Shown here piece after piece: positions 18,197 to 24,760 of a stretch of 64,000 bases of DNA; position 1 is the first letter of the stretch; the number at the start of each line of letters is the position of its first letter. This stretch comes from Rudaea sp. 3F27F6. Its GTDB lineage: Bacteria > Pseudomonadota > Gammaproteobacteria > Xanthomonadales > Rhodanobacteraceae. A program made the position numbers and the translations under genes. Below the pieces are notes generated by a model that was not told the DNA's origin, ran no database searches, and saw only the letters and a list, made by a program, of their open reading frames with translations. The stretch lies in NCBI RefSeq assembly GCF_005503555.1, contig NZ_SCNG01000006.1, forward strand, positions 248,001 through 312,000, read 5' to 3'.

Positions 18197-19192
18197 TCAG
18201 GCGGGAAACGGCACCGACTTCAGCAGGGCCTCGATGACGTCGGCTGTGCCGCGCTGCTCCGCCTCGGCGGCGAACGAAAGCAGCAGACGATGGCTCAGCA
18301 CCGGCGCCGCGAGTGCCTTGACGTCGTCGCGTGTGGCAGCGAGGCGGCCGTGGATCAGCGCGCGCGCTTTCGCCGCGAGTACGAGCGACTGGCCTGCGCG
18401 CGGACCGGCACCCCAGCGCACCCAGTCGCGCACGGCCTGCACCTCGCTGGTCTGCGGGCGCGACGCGCGCACGAGGCGCGTGATCCAGGCGAGCACGTCG
18501 TCGCCGACGTGCACTTCGCGCGTCAGCTTTTGCAATGCGACCACTTCTTCGCCGCTCATCACCGCGGCGATGTCGGCGCTCGCGCGTCCGGTGGTCTGGG
18601 CGAGAATCGCGCGTTCTTCGGCTTCGTCCGGATAGTCGACGCGGATATGCAGCAGGAAGCGATCGAGCTGCGCTTCCGGCAGCGGATAGGTGCCGGCCTG
18701 TTCGAGCGGATTCTGCGTGGCGAGCACGAAGAACGGTCGCGGCAGCGCATGCGTGGTGCCGGCATAGCTGATCGTGCGCTCCTGCATCGCTTCGAGCAGG
18801 GCCGACTGGGTTTTCGGCGGCGTGCGGTTGAGTTCGTCGGCGAGCAGCAGGTTGGTGAATACCGGCCCCTGCTGGAACTTGAAGTAGCGCTTGCCGGTGC
18901 CGTGGTCCTCTTCGAGGATTTCGGTGCCGACGATGTCGCTCGGCATCAGGTCCGGGGTGAACTGGATGCGGCGGAAATCGAGCGCGAGCGCCTGACCGAG
19001 CGAACGCACGAGCAAGGTCTTGCCGAGACCGGGCACGCCTTCGAGCAGGCAGTGGCCGCCGGCGAGCAGGCCGATCAGAAGCTGCTCGACCACGTCGCGC
19101 TGGCCGACGATGACCTGGGCGATCGCTTCGCGCAGCGCGCCGAGTTTGCCGAGTTGATGCTGGATGGATTGTTCGGTGATGGCGTCGTTCAT
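18197..19192 (-). CDS. MoxR-family AAA+ ATPase
   Basis: 331 residues from ATG 19192; an in-frame TTG at 19204 has the better ribosome site (AGGTAAG) and is an alternative. Walker A GVPGLGKT is at 52-59, Walker B LLLADELNR near 118, sensor region LATQNPLEQAGTYPLPEAQLDRF near 155-175, typical of MoxR. MoxR ATPases act as chaperones that activate or assemble partner complexes with VWA proteins; the partner here is presumably the DUF58/BatA products encoded just downstream. A repeat-filled 160-bp gap separates it from the DUF4159 gene. Confidence 0.93.
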   Translation of the reverse strand: MNDAITEQSIQHQLGKLGALREAIAQVIVGQRDVVEQLLIGLLAGGHCLLEGVPGLGKTLLVRSLGQALALDFRRIQFTPDLMPSDIVGTEILEEDHGTGKRYFKFQQGPVFTNLLLADELNRTPPKTQSALLEAMQERTISYAGTTHALPRPFFVLATQNPLEQAGTYPLPEAQLDRFLLHIRVDYPDEAEERAILAQTTGRASADIAAVMSGEEVVALQKLTREVHVGDDVLAWITRLVRASRPQTSEVQAVRDWVRWGAGPRAGQSLVLAAKARALIHGRLAATRDDVKALAAPVLSHRLLLSFAAEAEQRGTADVIEALLKSVPFPA

Positions 19193-19219
19193 AAGTCTGT
19201 TCAAATCTTACCTGGGTTC

Positions 19220-19350
19220 CCTTCTCCCGCCGGGAGAAGGTGGTGCGAAGCACCGGATGAGGGAAAAGTGCCGGGGATTCGCCGCGTATTTCCAAACCGC
19301 AAAGCCTTTCCCTCATCCGCCCTTCGGGCACCTTCTCCCGCGGGGAGAAA
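19220..19350. repeat. Intergenic inverted repeat unit between DUF4159 and moxR genes
   Basis: TTCTCCCGCCGGGAGAA forms a hairpin at the left (19221-19239). CACCGGATGAGGG is mirrored at the right by CCCTCATCCG, followed by CACCTTCTCCCG. The same kind of long mirrored unit is widely interspersed in Xanthomonadales genomes. It could form a large stem-loop in the operon mRNA. Confidence 0.7.
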
Positions 19351-19355
19351 GAAAG

Positions 19356-20081
19356 CTAACTCGTCATCGCGTAGATGACGATGTTGACCGCGAACTTGGT
19401 GTTGTCCTCGGCGAGAAAGCGCTTGTTGTGCCAGTCGTAGTCCCATTCGCAGCCGTAGTCCTTGTTGCTGTAGAGCACGCCGAGGCGACCGTCGATTTCG
19501 ATGCCCTTGAGATATTCGTGGACGAGATCGTCGCCCCAGCCGTTGAGCTCGAACGCGGTGTTCGGCGGCCCGTCGAATTTGAAGAAGGCGTCGTAGATCG
19601 CGTGCTTTTTCGGCAATTTCTTCAACGCGTCGGCGCCGAAAATCGACGCCATCTCGCGCTCGAAGGATTTGGCGAACAGGCCGTCGATGTCGTGGTTGCA
19701 GTCGTCGACGAAGACGAAGCCGCCGTTGCGCACGTAGCGCTCGAAGTTGCGCCGCTCGTCGGGATTGAACTCGACCAGTTTGTGCCCGGCGAGGTAGCAG
19801 AACGGCGCGCTGAGCATGCGTGCGTCGGCCAGCGGCAGCACGCGCTCTTTCGGATCGACACGCAGAGTCGTGTACTGAATCAGCGCGTCGAGCAGGTTCG
19901 CCGGCATGCGCTGATCGACGTTCCAGTCGCCCGACTCGTACATCAGGCGCGTGAACCAGAAGTCGTAAGAGCCGGGATTGGGGATTGGGGATTGGGGATT
20001 CGGTGAAGCGCCACGCCCACGCGCGTAAGGCGCTAGCGCGAGGCCGGCGAGCATCAGGCGGAGGAATTCGGCGCGAGTCAT
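19356..20081 (-). CDS. DUF4159 domain protein, exported
   Basis: 241 residues. The N-terminus (TRAEFLRLMLAGLALAPYARG) resembles a signal sequence with a single Arg. Residues ~27-36 (NPQSPIPNP) are encoded by a 7-bp tandem repeat also found between genes here, so this linker is repeat-derived. From about residue 38 the protein fits DUF4159 (YDFWFTRLMYESGDWNVDQ, NPDERRNFERYVRNGGFVFVDDC, NGWGDDLVHEYLKGIEIDGRLGVLYSNKDYGCEWDY). DUF4159 proteins are regular members of MoxR/BatA operons, and their function is unknown. Confidence 0.85.
   Translation of the reverse strand: MTRAEFLRLMLAGLALAPYARGRGASPNPQSPIPNPGSYDFWFTRLMYESGDWNVDQRMPANLLDALIQYTTLRVDPKERVLPLADARMLSAPFCYLAGHKLVEFNPDERRNFERYVRNGGFVFVDDCNHDIDGLFAKSFEREMASIFGADALKKLPKKHAIYDAFFKFDGPPNTAFELNGWGDDLVHEYLKGIEIDGRLGVLYSNKDYGCEWDYDWHNKRFLAEDNTKFAVNIVIYAMTS
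19974..20000. repeat. Tandem GGGGATT repeat inside the DUF4159 gene
   Basis: Four units of (G)GGGATT with 7-bp period. The array is intragenic and encodes a Pro/Asn/Ser linker in the DUF4159 protein. Sequences of this kind are usually intergenic in related genomes. Confidence 0.8.
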
Positions 20082-20148
20082 GAGGGAGAGCCGGGATTGA
20101 GGATTCGATGGCGTAGAGATTCAGTGACTGCAAGACCGTCGCTTTTCC

Positions 20149-20176
20149 AAATCCCCAATCTCCAATCCCGAATCTC
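20149..20176. repeat. Second, inverted copy of the ATTGGGG-type repeat
   Basis: AATCCCCAATCTCC and AATCCCGAATCTC lie directly after the TldE-like gene, opposite in orientation to the copy at 19974-20000. Another partial unit (GGGATTGAGGATTCG) is at 20093-20107. These fill the 97-bp gap between the two genes. Confidence 0.7.
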
Positions 20177-20178
20177 AG

Positions 20179-21519
20179 CTATACCGCGTCCGACAGCGAG
20201 GTGAAGGTGAAGTCGCGCAGCTTGATCGCCGGCAGCATCATCGGAAATGCCAGGTCGAAGAAAAACACCGTGCGTTCGGCTCTGCCGACGTCTTCGACGT
20301 TGTTGAGCGCGATCACCGCGGACTCGTTGAAGCGAAAATTCTTGATCGGGTATTTGATCTCGCCGTTCTCGATGTAAAAGGTGCCGTCGCGCGTGAGCCC
20401 GGTCAACTGCATGGTCTGCGGATCGACCATGTTGACGTAGTGGGTGCGCGTAATCAGCAGGCCTTTGGCCGTCGACTTGACCAGATCGGCCGTGGACTTG
20501 TCGCCGCCGGCCATGACCACGTTGCCGGTTCCGCCGGTCGGCGTCTTGCCCTTCTGCGCCGCCCAGTAGCGCGAATAATGCAGCGCATCGACACGGCCGC
20601 GCGTCACCAGCGGCATGCGCCGGCGCGGCGTGTCTTCTTCGTTCCACGGCAGCACGGGCGCCTGCGCGTCCCACGGATCGGTATAAATCGTCACGCGCTC
20701 GTCGAACAATTTTTCGCCAAGGCGGGTGCCGCCGCCCTTCTTGCTCAGGAAACTGCGTCCCTCGTCGGCTTCGCGCGCGTCGAAACCGCCGTTCATCAGG
20801 AAGTACATGATCGGCATCAGCGCCTGCGGTTCGAGGATCACCGTGTACTTGCCCGGTTCGAGCGCCTTGGCCGCGATCGATTCCTTGGCCTTGCGCGCGG
20901 CGAGCGCGACGGCTTCCTTCGCATCGAAGGTCGAGACGTCGGCGCTGTTGCGCGCGACATAGCCCGAGCCGCGTCCGTCCGCGGTGCGCACGGTGCAGGT
21001 GAAATCGATCGTCGTGCTTTCCTGGTAGCCGAAGTTGCCCTTGCTGTTGGCGATCGCCGAGAACGCGTGCGTGTCGGTGAAGAAGCCGGCCGCGACGAGT
21101 CCCTGCTTGCGGCACGGCTCGATGCAGTCGGCGGCAACCTGGGCGCGATACTCGGGCGTCACCGCCGCGCTCTTGGCAACGAAGGTCTTGCTCGGCGCGT
21201 AGGTCTGTTTCTCGATCGCCGGCACGAACTCCGGATTGTCCGGCGCGAGATGCGCGAGTTCTTCGGCGCGGCGCACCACCGCCGCGAGCGACGCATCGTC
21301 GAAACGGTTGGTCGTGGCCGTGCCGACACGTTTGCCGAAGGCGACCTCGACCACAAGCTCGGCGTCGCGCACCGAGCCGCTGGTCGAGGCGGTGTTGGCC
21401 GCATAGCGCAGATTGCCGGTCTCCGCACCGTTCAATCTCGCCACGCATTGATCGGCCTTGGACTGGCCGATCGCCTTGTCGAGAATCGCCTTCGCGCCGC
21501 TTTCGCCGATCATGCCCAT
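20179..21519 (-). CDS. TldE/PmbA-like protease subunit, paralogue 2
   Basis: 446 residues; ATG at 21519, with a second ATG at 21513. The whole length matches the TldD/PmbA (TldE) fold, with SGSVRDAELVVEVAFGKRVGTATTNRFDD, ADCIEPCRKQGLVAAGFF, NSKGNFGYQ, LTGLTRDGTFYIENGEIKYPIKNFRFNES and a C-terminal IKLRDFTFTSLSDAV. No HExxxH zinc motif is present, so it is the non-catalytic partner type. It is highly similar end to end to the next gene upstream, evidence of a tandem duplication. No signal peptide is seen, whereas the TldD-like partner carries a Tat signal. Confidence 0.88.
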   Translation of the reverse strand: MGMIGESGAKAILDKAIGQSKADQCVARLNGAETGNLRYAANTASTSGSVRDAELVVEVAFGKRVGTATTNRFDDASLAAVVRRAEELAHLAPDNPEFVPAIEKQTYAPSKTFVAKSAAVTPEYRAQVAADCIEPCRKQGLVAAGFFTDTHAFSAIANSKGNFGYQESTTIDFTCTVRTADGRGSGYVARNSADVSTFDAKEAVALAARKAKESIAAKALEPGKYTVILEPQALMPIMYFLMNGGFDAREADEGRSFLSKKGGGTRLGEKLFDERVTIYTDPWDAQAPVLPWNEEDTPRRRMPLVTRGRVDALHYSRYWAAQKGKTPTGGTGNVVMAGGDKSTADLVKSTAKGLLITRTHYVNMVDPQTMQLTGLTRDGTFYIENGEIKYPIKNFRFNESAVIALNNVEDVGRAERTVFFFDLAFPMMLPAIKLRDFTFTSLSDAV

Positions 21520-21563
21520 GAACCGCAACGCCTCGCTTTGCCGGACCGGCGGCCCGCTCTCGG

Positions 21564-22898
21564 TCAGACCGCGTCGGACAGCGACGTGAAGGTGAAGTCG
21601 CGGATCTTCATCGGCGGTATCATCATCACGAACGGCGATTCGTCGTCGCCGACGCGCACAGGCTTGCCGATCTCTTCGATGTTGTTGAGCATGATCGCCG
21701 GAGATTCGTTGAAGCGGAAGTTCTTCACCGGATACTTGATCTCGCCGTTCTCGATGTAGAACGTGCCGTCGCGGGTCAGGCCGGTCAGCAGCACGGTCTG
21801 CGGATCGACCATGCGGATGTACCAGGTGCGCGTGACGAGGATGCCCTTCTTCGTGCCCTTGACCAGGTCCATCGTCGACTTGTCGCCGCCGATCATGATC
21901 AGGTTGCCGGGCTGGCCGACCGCCTTCTTGCCCTGCTTCTGCGCCCAGTAGCGCGAATAGTGCAGATAGTCGATCTTGCCGTTGGTGACGATCGCGGTCT
22001 TCTCGCGCGCAAGGCCGTCGTTGTCCCATGGCAACACGCCGGCGTTCGCGTCCCACGGATCGGCGTAGATGGTCACGCGCTCGTCGAACAGTTTCTCGCC
22101 GACCTTGTTGCCGCCGCCTTTCTTCGACAGGAAGCTGCGGCCTTCGTCGGCGCGGCGCGCATCGAAGCCGAACATCATGAAGCTGATCAGGCCCGCAGTC
22201 GCGGCCGGCTCCATGATGACCGTGTACTTGCCCGGTTCGAGCGCCTTCGCATCGACCGAACCCTTGGCCTTGTCGATCGCGGTCTTGATCTCTTTCTTCG
22301 CGTCGAACTTGGCGACGTCGGCGAGATTGCGCGCGACCCAGCCCGAGCCCTTGCCGTCCTCGGTGCGCACGGTGCAGGTGAAGTTCATCCCGCTCGCTTT
22401 CTGGTAGCCGAAATTGCCCTTGCTGTTGGCGATCGCGGAGAAATCCTGCGAATCGCTGAAGAAGCCCGCGGCGACGAGCTTATCCTTGCGGCACGGCTCG
22501 ATGCAGTCGGCGGCGACGGTCGCGCGGTACTCCGGCGTGATCGCGGCGGTCTTCTCGACGAAGGTCGTGCTCGGCTTGTAGGACTGCTTGTCGATCGCCG
22601 GCACGAACTCGGGGTTCTCCGGCGCGAGCTTGGCAAGTTCTTCGGCGCGGCGCACCACGGCTTCGATCGACTTGTCGTCGAACGAATTGATCGTCGCCGT
22701 GCCGACGCGCTTGCCGAACGCGACTTCGACCGCGAGGTCGGCGTCGCTGACGTAGCCGCTCGTGGAAACGTTGTTGAGCGCGTAACGCACGTTGCCGCCG
22801 ACCGAGCCCGACAACGTCGCCGTGCACTCGTCCGCCTTGGATAACTTGATCGCCTTGTCGAGAATCGCCTTGGCTTGCTCTTCGCTGTATATGCTCAT
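21564..22898 (-). CDS. TldE/PmbA-like protease subunit, paralogue 1
   Basis: 444 residues from ATG 22898, 15 bp after the TldD-like gene. It shares long blocks with its downstream paralogue (AILDKAI-SKADE/QC, VEVAFGKRVGTAT, NPEFVPAI-KQ, SFLSKKGGG, GEKLFDERVTIY-DPWDA, LHYSRYWA). It lacks the HExxxH metal site, as expected for TldE. In known systems TldD-TldE heterodimers cleave unfolded peptides, for example microcin B17 leader or CcdA antitoxin. Both paralogues contain a CIEPC motif of unknown significance. Confidence 0.9.
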   Translation of the reverse strand: MSIYSEEQAKAILDKAIKLSKADECTATLSGSVGGNVRYALNNVSTSGYVSDADLAVEVAFGKRVGTATINSFDDKSIEAVVRRAEELAKLAPENPEFVPAIDKQSYKPSTTFVEKTAAITPEYRATVAADCIEPCRKDKLVAAGFFSDSQDFSAIANSKGNFGYQKASGMNFTCTVRTEDGKGSGWVARNLADVAKFDAKKEIKTAIDKAKGSVDAKALEPGKYTVIMEPAATAGLISFMMFGFDARRADEGRSFLSKKGGGNKVGEKLFDERVTIYADPWDANAGVLPWDNDGLAREKTAIVTNGKIDYLHYSRYWAQKQGKKAVGQPGNLIMIGGDKSTMDLVKGTKKGILVTRTWYIRMVDPQTVLLTGLTRDGTFYIENGEIKYPVKNFRFNESPAIMLNNIEEIGKPVRVGDDESPFVMMIPPMKIRDFTFTSLSDAV

Positions 22899-22913
22899 TA
22901 TGTGCTCCGTGTC

Positions 22914-24548
22914 TTAGCCGAGGCTGCGCGCCGTGTTGATGACATTGACGCCGTTGAAGCGCGCCGTACTCGAACCGTGCGATACGGCCGAAACCTGACC
23001 GGGCTGGCCCTTGCCGTCGAAGAACGAACCGCCGAGGCGATAGTCGCTCTCGTCGCAGACCGCGACGCAGGAGTTCCAGAATTCCGGCGTGCGGATCTGG
23101 TAGGCGACGTCTTCGAGCGGCTGCGTGACCTTGCCGTTCTTGATCTCGTAGAAGAGCTGGCCGCCGAACTGCGCGTTGTAGCGCTGCTGGTCGATCGAGA
23201 ACGAACCGTCGCCGACGATGTAGATGCCGTTCTCGATGCCCTTGATCATTTCCGCCGGGGCGAGCTTGTCTTTGCCCGGCGCGAGCGAGACGTTGGCCAT
23301 GCGCTGGAACTGCACGCTCGACCACGAATCGGCGTAGCAGCAGCCCTGCGATTCCTTGAGGCCGAGGATGTGCGCCTGATCGCGGATGACCTGGTAATTG
23401 ACCAGGGTACCGTCCTTGATCAAGTCCCACTTCTGCGTCTTCACACCTTCGTCGTCGTAGGCGACCGCGCCGAGCGAACCCGGCTGCACCTTGTCGGCGA
23501 AGATGGTGACCTTGTCGCTGCCGTACTTGAACTTGTCTTTGAGCTTGTCGAGCGTGGCGAAGCTGGTGCCGGCGTAGTTCGCCTCGTAGCCGAGCACGCG
23601 GTCGAGTTCGAGCGGATGGCCGACCGACTCGTGGATGGTCAACCAGGTGTGCGAGGGATCGAGCATCAAGTCGTACTTGCCCGGCTTGACCGAAGTCGCG
23701 GTGAGTTTTTCCTTGGCCTGCTTCGCCGCCGCGATCGCGTCGGCCTTCATGTCGTAGGAATTGCCGTAGACGACCGCGCCGCCCGGCAGCTCGATCTTGT
23801 CGCTCGCCTTCGCGTCGAGATATTCGAAGCCCATGCCGCGCGGCGCCGACAGACCCTGGCGCGAACGGAACTTGCCGGTCTTCTGATCGACCGCGGTCAC
23901 CGTCATCGGCGCCCAGATGCGATGCACGTCCTGATCGATGTAGGAGCCGTCGGTCGAAGCGAAATACTTCTGCTCGTTGACCAGGAACAACGTCGAATTG
24001 ACGAAGCTCGCGCCGGCCTTCATCGCTTCAGCGTTGACGCCGAGCAGCAGATCGACCTTGTCCTTGATCGGCACGGCCATCGAATTCTTGACGATCGGCG
24101 TCTTCCACGCCACGTCGCCGACGCCCTTGACCGGCGCGAGCTGCACCGGCTCGCTGCGCAGGCGCGCATTCGCCTTGGCGATCGCGACCGCCTGCGCGGC
24201 GGCCTTCGCCACCGCGTCGTTGGACAGATCGCTGGTCGCGGCGAAACCCCACGAGCCCTTGGCGACGACGCGGATGCCGATGCCGGTCGATTCGGTGTTG
24301 ACCACGTTCTGCACCTTGTCTTCGCGCGTGACCACGAACTGGCGCAGGTAGCGGCCGATGCGCACGTCGCAATAGCTGGCGCCGCCGGCCTTGGCCGCGT
24401 TGAGCGCGACGTCGGCGAGTTTCTTCTTCGTCGCCACGTCGATCGTGCTGAGCAGCTCTTCGGCCGCAATCGCGCGCCCGTAGAAGCCGGGAATCGCCAA
24501 GCCGCCAAGGCCCACGCCGGTAATCTTGAGAAAATCGCGTCTGTCCAC
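22914..24548 (-). CDS. TldD-like metalloprotease with Tat signal peptide
   Basis: 544 residues from a GTG at 24548 preceded by GAGGGAGGG. The N-terminus DRRDFLKITGVGLGGLAIPGF is a twin-arginine signal (RRDFLK), so the protein is probably exported folded; cytoplasmic TldD lacks such a signal. The zinc motif HESVGH (HExxxH, in LDPSHTWLTIHESVGHPLE, about residue 305-310) and the following C-terminal region with GCCYADSW and GGQLFYEIKNGKV match TldD. It is first in the nine-gene operon, followed closely by two TldE-like genes, and divergent from an exported M14 peptidase. Confidence 0.9.
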   Translation of the reverse strand: MDRRDFLKITGVGLGGLAIPGFYGRAIAAEELLSTIDVATKKKLADVALNAAKAGGASYCDVRIGRYLRQFVVTREDKVQNVVNTESTGIGIRVVAKGSWGFAATSDLSNDAVAKAAAQAVAIAKANARLRSEPVQLAPVKGVGDVAWKTPIVKNSMAVPIKDKVDLLLGVNAEAMKAGASFVNSTLFLVNEQKYFASTDGSYIDQDVHRIWAPMTVTAVDQKTGKFRSRQGLSAPRGMGFEYLDAKASDKIELPGGAVVYGNSYDMKADAIAAAKQAKEKLTATSVKPGKYDLMLDPSHTWLTIHESVGHPLELDRVLGYEANYAGTSFATLDKLKDKFKYGSDKVTIFADKVQPGSLGAVAYDDEGVKTQKWDLIKDGTLVNYQVIRDQAHILGLKESQGCCYADSWSSVQFQRMANVSLAPGKDKLAPAEMIKGIENGIYIVGDGSFSIDQQRYNAQFGGQLFYEIKNGKVTQPLEDVAYQIRTPEFWNSCVAVCDESDYRLGGSFFDGKGQPGQVSAVSHGSSTARFNGVNVINTARSLG

Positions 24549-24760
24549 TGTCCCTCCCTCGGGTATTCAGGCACGGTCATGCCAAGAGTGAGACCTTGGC
24601 AAAGCCGCCGCGGCGAGTCATATGCCAAACGTCACGTCTTCGCGAATCGATGTCGACGTCGCACAAATGCGCTATCGACACTTCCCGCCCGCTCGCATGA
24701 CAATCGCGTTTCAAATCGGGCGCCGCCAAACGTCCTCGCAATGACCCAGAGGAGTCCTGC

